Below are positions 49,633 to 59,494 of a DNA stretch of 64,000 bases, one piece after another. The translations under genes and the position numbers were made by a program. Every line of letters starts with the position of its first letter. Positions within the stretch are counted from its first letter, which is position 1. Origin of the DNA: Parvimonas sp. oral taxon 110 str. F0139 (GTDB lineage Bacteria > Bacillota > Clostridia > Tissierellales > Peptoniphilaceae). The stretch covers positions 310,001 through 374,000 of the forward strand of contig NZ_AFII01000001.1 of assembly GCF_000214475.1 (NCBI RefSeq). The letters are read 5' to 3'. The notes beneath the pieces are model-generated. The model searched no databases, had not been told where the DNA came from, and saw only the letters and a program-made list of their open reading frames with translations.

Positions 49633-50512
49633 TTTCAAACTTATCATATTTCCCATATAATTCATCAAGATAAACCATAGCTAAAACAGTCGGACCTGTA
49701 TGGCATCCTATTACTGCATCTACTCCGCTAATTAAAATATCGTCATTATTAAATTCACTCATCAATAATTCTTTTAACTCATTTGCCTTATCTTCACAAT
49801 CTCCATGAAAAATAACAAGAGTTTGTTTATCTAAAACATTTGATCTGTTACTAATTATATCTACAAGTTTCTTTTTAAATGCCTTATGACCTCTGACTTT
49901 ATCAAAAAAATTAAGTTTCCCCTCATCTTTCGAAACATCTAATATAGGGCAAATATTTAATAAATTGCCTATTATAAATTTAGTTTTATTTAATCTTCCT
50001 CCTCTATAAAGATAAGTTAAATCATCAACAGTAAAAATGTAATTAATGTGTTTTTTATAAAAATCAATATATTTTAAAATTTCTTCTATACTTTCATTTT
50101 CTTCAATCATCTTTGCAATTTTTATTACAAGAATACCGTATCCAAAACTAGCACCTAAACTATCTATCACATGAATCTTTGCATTTGAAAATTCGTCTAA
50201 TAAATCATTTTTTACCATATTAGCAGTATTGAAAGTTCCTGAAAGTCCAGAAGACAAAGAAATATAAATAATTTCATTTCCAGCTAAAATTTCTTCCTTA
50301 AAAGTATCATAAAAATCTTTATATGATACCTGAGAAGTTTTATAATTGATTCCCTTAGCCATATTTTCAAATAATTTATATTTATCTATATCGTAATTTA
50401 AAATATATTCATTTTCTCCATCAGTAACTACCATATTAAAAATTCGGATTTTATATTTTTTTGCAATTTCTACAGGAATATCTGCTCCCATATCAGAAAA
50501 TAACTTTATCAT
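49628..50512 (-). CDS. DegV-family fatty-acid-binding protein
   Basis: A 294-residue DegV protein starting at ATG 50512 (MIKLFSDMGADIP), five bases after GGAGG. TSQVSYKDF, ISLSSGLSGTF, DSLGASFGYG and GGRLNKTK are family motifs. FakB-type DegV proteins present fatty acids to the kinase FakA for entry into phospholipids. No fakA is nearby. It has its own promoter. Confidence 0.92.
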   Translation of the reverse strand: MIKLFSDMGADIPVEIAKKYKIRIFNMVVTDGENEYILNYDIDKYKLFENMAKGINYKTSQVSYKDFYDTFKEEILAGNEIIYISLSSGLSGTFNTANMVKNDLLDEFSNAKIHVIDSLGASFGYGILVIKIAKMIEENESIEEILKYIDFYKKHINYIFTVDDLTYLYRGGRLNKTKFIIGNLLNICPILDVSKDEGKLNFFDKVRGHKAFKKKLVDIISNRSNVLDKQTLVIFHGDCEDKANELKELLMSEFNNDDILISGVDAVIGCHTGPTVLAMVYLDELYGKYDKFEI

Positions 50513-50548
50513 ATTTACCTCCATTTTTAAAAAACTTACCTAGTCTAT

Positions 50549-50577
50549 ATAATATACTATTTTGGAATTTTTTGCAA
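50549..50577 (-). promoter_or_regulatory. degV promoter
   Basis: Minus-strand TTGCAA (50577-50572), 17-base spacer, TATTAT (50554-50549), 37 bases upstream of the degV start. Confidence 0.7.
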
Positions 50578-50610
50578 GAAAAAAATAGTTTTAAAATAAA
50601 ACTATTTTTT
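50577..50610 (-). terminator. One-carbon operon terminator
   Basis: AAAAATAGTTTTA and TAAAACTATTTTT form a 13-bp stem with a three-base loop. A T-run follows on the minus strand, just after the fthC stop. Confidence 0.85.
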
Positions 50611-50622
50611 AAAATCCAATGT

Positions 50623-51164
50623 TTAATTTGTTATTACTAAATCCACAGGTAAATCAAATTCATTTGTTGGAACTTTTTCCACTATTTGTTCTTTAAATGC
50701 CAAAGCTATAGTATGTCCTTTATAATCTTTTAAATATCTATCATAATATCCCCCACCAAAGCCAATTCTATAATTATTTTTATCAAATCCTACTCCAGGT
50801 ACTAATATTAAATCAATATCATTTTTTTCAACAATGTTTTTTTCAATTTCAGGAGGTGTTTTAATTCCATAATAACCCTCAATTAATTCATTCAAAGAAT
50901 CTATTTTATAAAAAGTCATTTTTCTAGTTTCTTTTTCGCATATTGGTGAACATACTGTTTTACCCTCTTTTAATAATTTTTCAATTATAGGGTATGTGTT
51001 TATCTCCGTTCCAAATGGAATTGTTAATGCTACGCATTTAGCATTTTTAAAATTTCCATTTTCATACAATTTTTTATATAAAATTTCTTCAAATATTTTT
51101 CTATCTTCTTCAGATATTTTTTTAATTTTTCTTGAATTTGTTTTCTTATAATTTTTTTATCCAT
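50623..51164 (-). CDS. fthC: 5-formyltetrahydrofolate cyclo-ligase, one apparent frameshift
   Basis: About 180 residues when restored. The start ATG 51164 overlaps the folC stop (TAATG). The T-run 51117-51123 is one base short; restoring it gives KLKKISEEDRKIFEEILYKKLYENG and continues into the intact part. The C-terminus has VPGVGFDKNNYRIGFGGGYYDRYL, the conserved ATP and folate site. The enzyme returns 5-formyl-THF to the active C1 pool, fitting its place at the end of the one-carbon operon. Confidence 0.88.
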
Positions 51165-52439
51165 TAATAATCACTCACTCCCAAAAGTTTGCGAACTTCC
51201 CCCACAAAATATAAAGATCCAAATGCTGAAATTACATCTTCTTTATTTGAAATTTCAAAGGCTTTATCAATAGCATCTTGATAACTTTCAAAACTATAAA
51301 CCTTTTTTTCAGTTAACGCTTCAATTTTTTCACTTAATTCATTAGCTTCCATTGCTCTTTCTGAATCTGGCCTTACAGTTAGAAAAACATCAAAACATGG
51401 AATAATTTTCTTTAGCATTTCATTATAATCTTTATCAGCTAACACTCCAAAAATTGCAATTTTTTTATTATTTTTATAGTAAAAATTCATATTTGAAATA
51501 AATTTTTCTATACCGTCAATATTATGTGCTCCATCTAAAATAAAATCTAGATTTTTAGAAACAAGTTCAAATCTACAAGGCCAATCAACTGTTGAAAATC
51601 CATTATATATACTTTCATTTGAAATATCAAAACCCATTTTTCTAAGCTCTAAAAGTAGCTCAAGAGAAATTGTAGCATTTTTAACTTGATGTGATCCAAG
51701 TAAATTTATTTTAAGTTTTTAAAATCTTTATAGTCAATAACTTGCCCTGATTTTTATTTTCCAATACTTTAATTTTAGATAAATCATTTACTATAACTTT
51801 AGAATTCTTAGATTTTGCAACTCCTATTATATTATCCATAATTTCAGTATCTTGGGAATATAGAACTAGAGGAACACCATCTTTAATTATTCCTGCTTTT
51901 TCAAGAGATATTTCTTTTATAGTATTTCCCAAAAATTGTTGATGATCAAAACTTATAGATGTAATTAATGTAATTAAAGGTTTGTTTATTACATTTGTAG
52001 CATCAAGTCTTCCACCTAATCCTACTTCCATAATAGCAAAATCACAATCTTCTCTGTAAAAATACAAAAATGCTAAAGCCGTTACAAGTTCAAAATCGGC
52101 CGGAAAAACTTCAAGAGTATTTGCAATTTCCCTTACCTCGTTCATTAATTCTATTAATTTATCTTCTGGAATATTTTTATTATTTATTCTAATTCTTTCT
52201 TCAAAATTGTAAATAGATGGAGAAGTAAACATCCCAACTTTATACCCTTGTGAAACTAAAACAGAATTTACAAAAGAAGTGCAGGAACCCTTACCATTGG
52301 TTCCTGCAATATGAATAATTTTTAATTTATCTTGTGGATTTCCTAATTTTTCCATAAGATTTTTTATATTTTGTAAACCTAATTTAACTCCACTGCAAAC
52401 TTCTCCCCTGAGTTTAATCATTGCAGTTTCATAATCCAT
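51164..52439 (-). CDS. folC: FolC, folylpolyglutamate/dihydrofolate synthase, two apparent frameshifts
   Basis: About 425 residues when restored. The ATP loop HIAGTNGKGSCTSFV near residue 45, SPSIYNFEERIRINN, EVGLGGRLDATN and the C-terminal LDGAHNIDGIEKF are the FolC/Mur-ligase signature. Two single-base losses close together, in a G-run near 51745 and an A-run near 51717, break the frame; with both restored the chain reads LENKNQGQVIDY and NLLGSHQVKNATISLE. It adds glutamates to folate for the enzymes encoded beside it. Confidence 0.88.
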
Positions 52440-52440
52440 A

Positions 52441-53292
52441 TTATTTTACCTTTTTTCTAGCGGCAATTAAACATTTTTCTGCTAAAACTGAAGTAGTTAT
52501 TGATCCAATACCGCCTGGTACTGGATTAATATAACTTGCAATTTCAGAAACTTCATCAAAATGAACATCACCAGTTACCTTTCCATTTTCATCATAATTT
52601 GTTCCAACATCAACTACTATAGCTCCTTCTTTTACAAATTCTTTTGTAACAAAATGAGCTTTCCCAATAGCTGAAACTAAGACATCTGCATTTTTACATA
52701 CTTCTTTTAAATTTTGAGTTCTACTATGACATACTGTAACTGTTGCATTCTTTGCCAATAATAACATTGCAACAGGTTTGCCGATAACATTACTACGCCC
52801 TAATACAACTGCATTTTTACCACTTAAATCTAAATCATAAAATTCTAACATTTTTATAACAGCAGCAGCAGTACAAGGAATGAAACTATCTTCTTTCGGA
52901 TAGAAAACTTCTCCAATATTATATGGACTTACTCCATCAATATCTTTTTTAGGATTAATTTTCATTCCAACCAAATCATCGTCAATATGTGCAGGTAATG
53001 GTCTTAAAAGTAAAAAACCATCAACACTATCATCGTTTCCAATTTTTTCTAGTTCAGAAATAAAATTAGCTTCAGTAATATCTTCTGGATAGTGAAATTG
53101 AACACATTCAATTCCTAAAGAAGATAAAACTTTAATTGCTGCGTTTTCATAACCTATAGAATCACTTCTATCTCCAACTCTAATAAAACCACAAGTAGTA
53201 ACTTTTCCTTTTTCTTTAAGTTCAGCAACTCCTGCTTTAATCTTTTCCTTTAAAGCAATTGCTACTTCTTTACCTTTCATTATTGTTGTCAT
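52441..53292 (-). CDS. folD: FolD, methylene-THF dehydrogenase / methenyl-THF cyclohydrolase
   Basis: A 283-residue enzyme with LLRPLPAHID, INPKKDIDGVSPYN, VVLGRSNVIGKPVAMLL (NAD(P) loop) and NPVPGGIGSIT, all conserved in FolD. It interconverts methylene- and formyl-THF. Because FchA is also encoded, this protein may act mainly as the dehydrogenase. It is adjacent to fchA and ends one base before folC. Confidence 0.96.
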   Translation of the reverse strand: MTTIMKGKEVAIALKEKIKAGVAELKEKGKVTTCGFIRVGDRSDSIGYENAAIKVLSSLGIECVQFHYPEDITEANFISELEKIGNDDSVDGFLLLRPLPAHIDDDLVGMKINPKKDIDGVSPYNIGEVFYPKEDSFIPCTAAAVIKMLEFYDLDLSGKNAVVLGRSNVIGKPVAMLLLAKNATVTVCHSRTQNLKEVCKNADVLVSAIGKAHFVTKEFVKEGAIVVDVGTNYDENGKVTGDVHFDEVSEIASYINPVPGGIGSITTSVLAEKCLIAARKKVK

Positions 53293-53302
53293 AATAGTCT
53301 CC

Positions 53303-53941
53303 TTATTTTAAAAATCCATTAAATATTTCTTCAAACGCCTTGTTAGCAAGATTCGTTCCGTCTTTTAATAATTTCATGGATTTTTCATTTATCATCTTAA
53401 TATTATCTTCATTTTTCATTGAAGAAGTGTTCGCAAAGACACTAAGACTTGCTCCTTTAAGAGCGGATTCTAAAAATACAGCTCCAGTTGCAACATCTCC
53501 AATAAGATTTTTGTTTCCAATTCTTATAAGTCTATCTACTAGACAAAGTGCTTCATAAGATTTTTCCATTATTTGTAATGGAATCATAGCAGCATTATAA
53601 AGATTTACTTCTAAAGCCTCTCTCTTTAATCTTTTTTCTTCGTCAGTATTTCTTGGCATCTTATAACATTGAGAAAGTGGATAAAAAGCATCCGCGTCTC
53701 CTTGAACTAATTCTTTTAAGGAAGTAATTAATTCATTATACTTTTTAATTTGTTCTTTAATCTCTTCTTCAACATCTTTAAATTTTTCATTACCAGTAGT
53801 ATAAATTGCATCCATATTTAAAAGGGCAACTCCCAAAGCACCTACAAGGGCGGATGCTCCTCCGCCCCCTGGTACTGGTTGTTTATCTGATAATTCTTGA
53901 ATAAATAAATTTATGGTTTTATCACACATTTTTTGTTCCAT
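53303..53941 (-). CDS. fchA: FchA, methenyl-THF cyclohydrolase (cyclodeaminase family)
   Basis: A 212-residue helical protein of the FTCD cyclodeaminase/FchA family. QPVPGGGGASALVGALGVAL near residue 20 and GDADAFYPLSQCYKMP near 88 are diagnostic. In acetogens and purinolytic clostridia FchA works between formate-THF ligase and FolD, exactly the gene order here. Start has an AGGAGG site. Confidence 0.92.
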   Translation of the reverse strand: MEQKMCDKTINLFIQELSDKQPVPGGGGASALVGALGVALLNMDAIYTTGNEKFKDVEEEIKEQIKKYNELITSLKELVQGDADAFYPLSQCYKMPRNTDEEKRLKREALEVNLYNAAMIPLQIMEKSYEALCLVDRLIRIGNKNLIGDVATGAVFLESALKGASLSVFANTSSMKNEDNIKMINEKSMKLLKDGTNLANKAFEEIFNGFLK

Positions 53942-53957
53942 AAATTCCTCCTATTAA

Positions 53958-55628
53958 CTAGAATAATCCAACTATCTTTCCGTCATCAGTAATGTCAATA
54001 TTGTTTGCAGCAGGAACTTTTGGTAGTCCAGGCATAGTCATAATATCACCACTATAAGCAACTGCAAATCCTGCACCTGCAGCAATCTTTATATTTTTGA
54101 TATTTACCTTAAATCCTTCTGGTCTACCAACTTTATTCTTGTCATCAGAGAATGAATATTGCGTTTTTGCCATACAGATAGGAACATTTTTAAAACCTAA
54201 TTCTTCTATAGTTTTAATTTTCTTTTTAACTCCTGGAGAGAATGTTACACCAGAACCTCCATAAACCTTTTGAACGATTTTATTTAATTTTTCTTCTAAA
54301 GAGTCTTCAATATCATATATTTGATTAATTGGTTTGTCATTTTCTGCAAGTCTTACAACTTCATGAGCAAGGTCAACTGCACCTTCTCCACCTTTTGCCC
54401 AAACATCTGAAAGAACAACATTAACACCTAATTCCTTACATTTAGTTTCAATCAATTGAATTTCTGCATCAGTATCTAATGGAAATTTGTTAATTGCAAC
54501 AACACAAGGAATGCCAAATAGATTTTGCATATTTTCAACATGTTTTAGTAAGTTTGGAAGTCCTTTTTCTAAAGCAACTAAATCTTCATTTCCTAATTCT
54601 GTCTTAGCAAGTCCACCATGCATCTTTAAGGCTCTTACAGTAGCAACAACTACAACTGCATTAGGATTTAAACCTGCAAATCTACATTTAATATCTAAGA
54701 ACTTTTCAGCTCCTAAGTCAGCTCCAAAACCAGCTTCAGTAACAACATAATCAGAATATTTCAATGCTAATTTTGTAGCAATTATACTATTACAACCATG
54801 AGCTATATTAGCAAAAGGTCCACCATGAATAAATGCAGGAGTATGTTCTAATGTTTGAACAAGATTTGGCTTGATAGCATCCTTTAATAATGCCGCCATT
54901 GCACCTTGAGCATTCAAATCTTTTGCTGTTACTGGTTCACCCTTTCTATTGTAAGCAACAATGATTTTTCCTAATTTTTCCTTTAAATCTTTTAAATCAT
55001 TTGATAGACATAAAATAGCCATTACTTCAGATGCAACTACTATTTCAAATCCATCTTCTCTTGGAACACCATTTGCTTTTCCGTTTAATCCATCTACAAT
55101 AAAACGAAGTTGTCTATCATTCATATCAACAACTCTTTTTAATGTAATAGTTCTGGAATCGATATCTAATTCATTTCCATGATTAATATGATTATCTAAC
55201 ATAGCAGCTAATAAGTTATTAGCAGCACCAATAGCATTAAAATCTCCAGTAAAGTGTAAATTTATATCTTCCATAGGAACTACTTGTGCGTATCCACCAC
55301 CTGCAGCACCACCTTTAACTCCAAAAACCGGTCCTAAAGAAGGTTCTCTTAATGCAAGAGATGTTCTTTTTCCTATTTTATTTAGTCCATCACCAAGCCC
55401 AACAACAGTAGTAGTTTTACCTTCTCCTGCAGGAGTTGGAGTTATAGCAGTTACTAAAATTAACTTTCCATTTGGTCTTTCGTTATAATCTTTCAATTCA
55501 TGTATATTCAACTTTGCTTTATAGTTTCCGTAAAGTTCAATAGCTTCTTCCGGAAATCCTAAGTAATCAGCTACTTCTCTGATAGGTTTCATTTTTGCTT
55601 CTTGAGCAATTTGCACATCTGTCTTCAT
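53958..55628 (-). CDS. fhs: Fhs, formate-tetrahydrofolate ligase
   Basis: A 556-residue enzyme with P-loop [12 protein letters not shown] near residue 66, [20 protein letters not shown] near 98 and [16 protein letters not shown] near 305. It makes 10-formyl-THF from formate, THF and ATP. Formate could come from, or go to, the formate dehydrogenase at 19.3-24.2 kb. It leads the fhs-fchA-folD-folC-fthC operon. Intact, AGGAGG-type site. Confidence 0.97.
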   Translation of the reverse strand: MKTDVQIAQEAKMKPIREVADYLGFPEEAIELYGNYKAKLNIHELKDYNERPNGKLILVTAITPTPAGEGKTTTVVGLGDGLNKIGKRTSLALREPSLGPVFGVKGGAAGGGYAQVVPMEDINLHFTGDFNAIGAANNLLAAMLDNHINHGNELDIDSRTITLKRVVDMNDRQLRFIVDGLNGKANGVPREDGFEIVVASEVMAILCLSNDLKDLKEKLGKIIVAYNRKGEPVTAKDLNAQGAMAALLKDAIKPNLVQTLEHTPAFIHGGPFANIAHGCNSIIATKLALKYSDYVVTEAGFGADLGAEKFLDIKCRFAGLNPNAVVVVATVRALKMHGGLAKTELGNEDLVALEKGLPNLLKHVENMQNLFGIPCVVAINKFPLDTDAEIQLIETKCKELGVNVVLSDVWAKGGEGAVDLAHEVVRLAENDKPINQIYDIEDSLEEKLNKIVQKVYGGSGVTFSPGVKKKIKTIEELGFKNVPICMAKTQYSFSDDKNKVGRPEGFKVNIKNIKIAAGAGFAVAYSGDIMTMPGLPKVPAANNIDITDDGKIVGLF

Positions 55629-55662
55629 AAAAGTCCTCCTTTTTAATTTAAAAACATTTATT

Positions 55663-55678
55663 GGGAATCGTTATTCCC
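55663..55678 (-). other. Hairpin at the 5' end of the one-carbon operon transcript
   Basis: GGGAAT and ATTCCC form a perfect 6-bp stem with a four-base loop. By promoter spacing it lies right at the predicted start of the mRNA. It may protect the 5' end; I see no match to a THF riboswitch. Confidence 0.5.
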
Positions 55679-55685
55679 TTTATTC

Positions 55686-55714
55686 AGTATACAATTTATT
55701 TAATAATATGTCAA
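55686..55714 (-). promoter_or_regulatory. One-carbon operon promoter
   Basis: Minus-strand TTGACA (55714-55709), 17-base spacer, TATACT (55691-55686). Upstream, 55715-55944 is AT-rich with no gene or site that I can see. Confidence 0.88.
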
Positions 55715-55944
55715 TATCTTTTATTCTAAAAAGAATCTTATATCAATGTAAAATAAACTATGCACCTATAGAATAAAATACCCTTATAAATAAAAAGCAA
55801 AACAGATTTTATTATAAAATTATATAATTGTTAATATCATGATGAACGTTTGTTTATTATTAAAAATATAAAGATTATAGTATAAATTTATAAATATATT
55901 ATCAATTTTTACAAATAAATATTTTTAATATCAGAAATATAATA

Positions 55945-55983
55945 TAAAAAAAGTTGGACTATAATTTAATAATCCAACTTTTT
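55945..55983 (-). terminator. P-type ATPase terminator
   Basis: AAAAAGTTGGA and TCCAACTTTTT form an 11-bp stem, followed on the minus strand by a T-run, 20 bases after the ATPase stop. Confidence 0.88.
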
Positions 55984-56002
55984 ATAATATTTTTTAATTC
56001 TT

Positions 56003-58684
56003 TTATTTCTTTCTTAACACTTTAGAAACTTCAGCAACAACAAAAGGTAAGAATGCAAGTGGTATCGCAACTGCTAACTCTTTTATTCCTAAAAAAACAG
56101 TATCAAAGTATGGTTGTAAGAAAGGTACATATACAACTACTAACATCATAAAGAAAGATAATGCCGTTCCATATACCAATGTTTTATTTGAAAATATTCC
56201 AATATGGAATAATGTGAATCTACTACTTCTAACAGAGTAACTTCTTAGTAGTTCTGCTGTTATAAGTGTAAAGAAAGCCACTGTTCTTGCTCCTTCAATA
56301 TGATTAGGATAATGATGCATTCCATAGAAATATGCTCCAAGTGTTGCAACTGTAATTGCTAAGGATTGAGAAATTATACTATAAAGCATTTCTTTATCTA
56401 AAATTGCCTCATTTGGATTTCTTGGTGGAACTTGCATAATATCTTCATCACCTTTTTCAACTCCAAGTGCTAGTGCAGGAAAACTATCTGTGACTAAATT
56501 TAACCAGAGTAATTGAATTGGTATAAACGGTACAGGTATATTTAAAAGAATAGATATTAAAACTATTAAAATTTCTCCTACATTACAAGATAATAAGAAA
56601 GAAACAAACTTTTTAATATTTGAGTAAATTATACGACCTTCATGAACTGCTGATACTATTGTGGCAAAATTATCATCTGTTAAAATTACATCTGAAGTAT
56701 TTTTTGCAACATCTGTTCCTGTTATTCCCATAGAAACACCAATATCAGCTCTCTTAATTGCAGGAGCATCATTTACCCCATCGCCTGTCATTGCAGCAAT
56801 ATGTCCGTTTTTCTTTAAAGCACTAACTATTTGCACTTTATTTTCAGGACTTACCCTTGCAAAAACTCGTGTAGTTTTGACAACTTCACAAATTTCTTCT
56901 TCAGTCATTTTGTTAAGCTCACGACCCATAATAGCCTTTGAATTTTCATCTAAAATTCCTAAATCTTTAGCTATAGCGACTGCAGTTTCTAGATAATCTC
57001 CAGTAATCATTATAGGAATTATTCCTGCTTTTTTACATTCTTTGATTGCTTCTTTTGCTTCCGGCCTTGCAGGATCAATCATTCCCATAAGACCAACAAA
57101 AACCATATCTCTTTCAATATTTTCTGAAGTTTTTTCTTCAGGTAATGAGTCAAATTTTCTATATGCAAATGCTAAAACACGAAGTGCTTGTTTAGCAAAT
57201 TGACTATTTTGTAAAAGAACTTTTTCTTTTAATTCTGAAGTAAATTCTTCTTCTTTTCCATTAATTAAAATATATTTACAATTATCTATAACTATATCAG
57301 GTGCACCCTTTGTAGCAGATATAACATTAGATGAAAATACATTTTCATTAAATGTTGTCATCATCTTTCTAGTTGAATCAAATGGTATTTCTGCTACTCT
57401 TTTATGATTGTTATTTAATTCATCTTTAGTAATGCCAACTTTTTCTGAAAGAGTAAGCAATGCACCCTCAGTAGGATCTCCTGCTATTCTATACATATTA
57501 TCATCTTTAAGTAGTTTTGCATCATTAACAAGAGTCGAAATTTTAGAAATTGAAATAAAATTTTCTATTTCTTTAGCATTAACTTTTTCTCCGTTTAAAT
57601 ATATATCTCCAACAGGTTCATAACCAGTTCCTTCTACATCATAAACTAGATTATTTACAAAAACTTTTTTTACCGTCATTTCATTTTGAGTAAGAGTTCC
57701 TGTTTTATCAGAACAAATTACTGTTGTAGTTCCTAATGTTTCAACTGCTAAAAGTTTTTTTACTATAGCATTCTTTTTTACCATTTTTGTCATACCGAGA
57801 GATAAAACTATTGTAACTATTGCTGGCAACCCTTCAGGAACCGCTGCAACAGCTAGTGAAATTGCAGTTAAAAGCATAAGTAAAAACTGTTGTTTATACA
57901 AAAGCCCAACTATAAATACTACAATACAAACTCCTATTGTTATCAGTCCAAGAGATTTTGAAAGACCAGCTAGCTTCTTTTGTAGTGGAGTGTCTTCATC
58001 TTCAAAAGAATCAAGAGTTGTTGCAATTTTACCAATTTCCGTATTTTCTCCAGTAGAGACTACTACTCCTTTTCCTCTACCATAAGCAACAATAGTAGAA
58101 GAGTAAGCCATATTTTCTCTATCACCAATCTCAATTTCTCCATCATAAATCTTATCTGAAAATTTTTCAACAGGTACAGATTCACCAGTTAAAGAAGCTT
58201 CATCAATCTTTAAAATAAAACTTTCAATTAATCTTAAATCTGCTGGAATAATATCACCTGTTTCAAGTTCTACAATATCTCCAACCACAATTTCTGGAGA
58301 AGGAATATGAATTAATTTTCCATCTCTATAAACTTTTGCCATTGGACTAGCCATTTTTTGTAAAGCTTCTATAGCTTTTTCTGCTTTTCCCTCTTGATTA
58401 AGTGAAAGAATTGCATTAACAATTACAATAGCTATGATTATAAAAGCATCTGTTATTTCACCAACTATAGCTGACATAATGCAAGCTCCAATTAAAATTA
58501 AAATCATAGGGTCTTTAAATTGGTCAATAATTTTTGAAAGAAGTGATTTTTTATTCTTTTCTTTTAACTCATTTCTTCCATTTTTTTCTAAAAGCTCTAA
58601 AGCTTTTTTACTTGAAAGTCCATTTTTATCATCGCTTCCAAGTTCATTGATACATTCATCAACACTTTTGTTGTACCAAAACAT
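56003..58684 (-). CDS. P-type (P2-class, Ca2+/Mn2+) cation ATPase
   Basis: An 893-residue pump of the PMCA/SERCA type. Phosphorylation motif SDKTGTLTQNEM, TGES actuator (ASLTGESVP), M4 motif AVPEGLPAIVTIVLSLG, hinge MTGDGVNDAPAIKRADIG, and ten or so helices with the M6 LWLNLVTDSFPALALG. Such pumps export Ca2+ or Mn2+. The yybP-ykoY riboswitch in its leader argues for Mn2+ (as for YoaB-type pumps). Intact, AGGAGG site. Confidence 0.95.
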   Translation of the reverse strand: MFWYNKSVDECINELGSDDKNGLSSKKALELLEKNGRNELKEKNKKSLLSKIIDQFKDPMILILIGACIMSAIVGEITDAFIIIAIVIVNAILSLNQEGKAEKAIEALQKMASPMAKVYRDGKLIHIPSPEIVVGDIVELETGDIIPADLRLIESFILKIDEASLTGESVPVEKFSDKIYDGEIEIGDRENMAYSSTIVAYGRGKGVVVSTGENTEIGKIATTLDSFEDEDTPLQKKLAGLSKSLGLITIGVCIVVFIVGLLYKQQFLLMLLTAISLAVAAVPEGLPAIVTIVLSLGMTKMVKKNAIVKKLLAVETLGTTTVICSDKTGTLTQNEMTVKKVFVNNLVYDVEGTGYEPVGDIYLNGEKVNAKEIENFISISKISTLVNDAKLLKDDNMYRIAGDPTEGALLTLSEKVGITKDELNNNHKRVAEIPFDSTRKMMTTFNENVFSSNVISATKGAPDIVIDNCKYILINGKEEEFTSELKEKVLLQNSQFAKQALRVLAFAYRKFDSLPEEKTSENIERDMVFVGLMGMIDPARPEAKEAIKECKKAGIIPIMITGDYLETAVAIAKDLGILDENSKAIMGRELNKMTEEEICEVVKTTRVFARVSPENKVQIVSALKKNGHIAAMTGDGVNDAPAIKRADIGVSMGITGTDVAKNTSDVILTDDNFATIVSAVHEGRIIYSNIKKFVSFLLSCNVGEILIVLISILLNIPVPFIPIQLLWLNLVTDSFPALALGVEKGDEDIMQVPPRNPNEAILDKEMLYSIISQSLAITVATLGAYFYGMHHYPNHIEGARTVAFFTLITAELLRSYSVRSSRFTLFHIGIFSNKTLVYGTALSFFMMLVVVYVPFLQPYFDTVFLGIKELAVAIPLAFLPFVVAEVSKVLRKK

Positions 58685-58718
58685 AATTTATCCTCCTTGA
58701 ATTAAGGCTTTTTTTGCA

Positions 58719-58838
58719 TAAAAAAAACCTTGTTTAATGAAATTAAACAAAGGTCTTGCTTCCTATTGAAATAGTTAGGTGTTTAGCCGGGATAAACCGT
58801 ATTGACGACTAAACAAAATTAGCTACTCCCCTTTATTA
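58719..58838 (-). promoter_or_regulatory. yybP-ykoY (Mn2+) riboswitch
   Basis: The minus-strand leader of the P-type ATPase has AAAGGGGAGTAGC (58834-58822), GTCGTCAATACGG (58811-58799), CCCGGCTAAAC and GGAAGCAAGACCTTTG (58763-58748), the conserved blocks of the yybP-ykoY class. A hairpin with eight T (58748-58719) follows and can serve as the terminator. Mn2+ binding would allow read-through into the pump gene. Confidence 0.92.
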
Positions 58839-58843
58839 GTTAT

Positions 58844-58872
58844 ATTATACTAAATTTTAAAAAATTTTTCAA
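58844..58872 (-). promoter_or_regulatory. P-type ATPase promoter
   Basis: Minus-strand TTGAAA (58872-58867), 17-base spacer, TATAAT (58849-58844), directly before the riboswitch. The stretch 58873-59014 beyond it holds nothing I recognise. Confidence 0.85.
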
Positions 58873-59014
58873 GTAATTTTAAATAAAAATAATACTACAA
58901 CATTTCGCTAATCTTTGCATTGAATGAATATTTAAAACTTTATTTTTTAACATTAACCTCAACATTCTATAATGTTTTATATCGAGATAGTTCCTAGAAA
59001 TCTTGCTGTTTCAC

Positions 59015-59048
59015 AAAAAAGGTGTTTTAAAAAATTTTTAAAACACCT
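59015..59048 (-). terminator. Terminator after the YbjQ-family gene
   Basis: AGGTGTTTTAAAA and TTTTAAAACACCT form a 13-bp stem with a three-base loop, followed on the minus strand by six T. It fits directly behind the restored stop at 59055. Confidence 0.88.
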
Positions 59049-59054
59049 AAAAAT

Positions 59055-59380
59055 TTATTTTTTATAATTCTAACAGCAGTACCTGAGCAAGTAACCATCA
59101 TCATTCCATTTGATGCTCCAAGCATTTCATAATCCATTTTTAGTCCAACTACAGCATTAGCTCCAATTTCATTAGCTCTTTCAGTAATCTCATCTAAACT
59201 ATCGTCTCTTGCACCCATCAATTCTTTTTCATAAGAAGATGAACGTCCACCAAATATATCTCTTAGACCTGCTTTAAAATCTTTTAAGAAACTTACTCCA
59301 GTAATAACTTCACCGAAGACAACTCCCTTATATTCAACAATTTCATATCCTTCAATATTATTTGTAGTTGTAATAATCAT
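59055..59380 (-). CDS. YbjQ-family (UPF0145/DUF74) protein, probable frameshift at the end
   Basis: About 108 residues of the YbjQ/DUF74 family: [61 protein letters not shown] and CSGTAVRI. It forms pentamers in known structures, but its function is unclear. As read, the frame runs on to 59027 through the terminator hairpin. One extra base in the T-run 59058-59063 gives the stop TAA at 59055, leaving the hairpin outside the gene, which I prefer. Confidence 0.85.
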
Positions 59381-59494
59381 AGAAATATCCTCCTTTTTTT
59401 ATAATATTAACACACTTGTAAAATGTTATCAATAGTTTTTCTACTAATATATAAATTAATAAAGGATATTCTATTTTGTTTTATTTTACTTTTT

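Noticed and set aside
55629..55944. THF riboswitch upstream of fhs
   Set aside because: I could not find the conserved THF-riboswitch blocks, only a small 5' hairpin.
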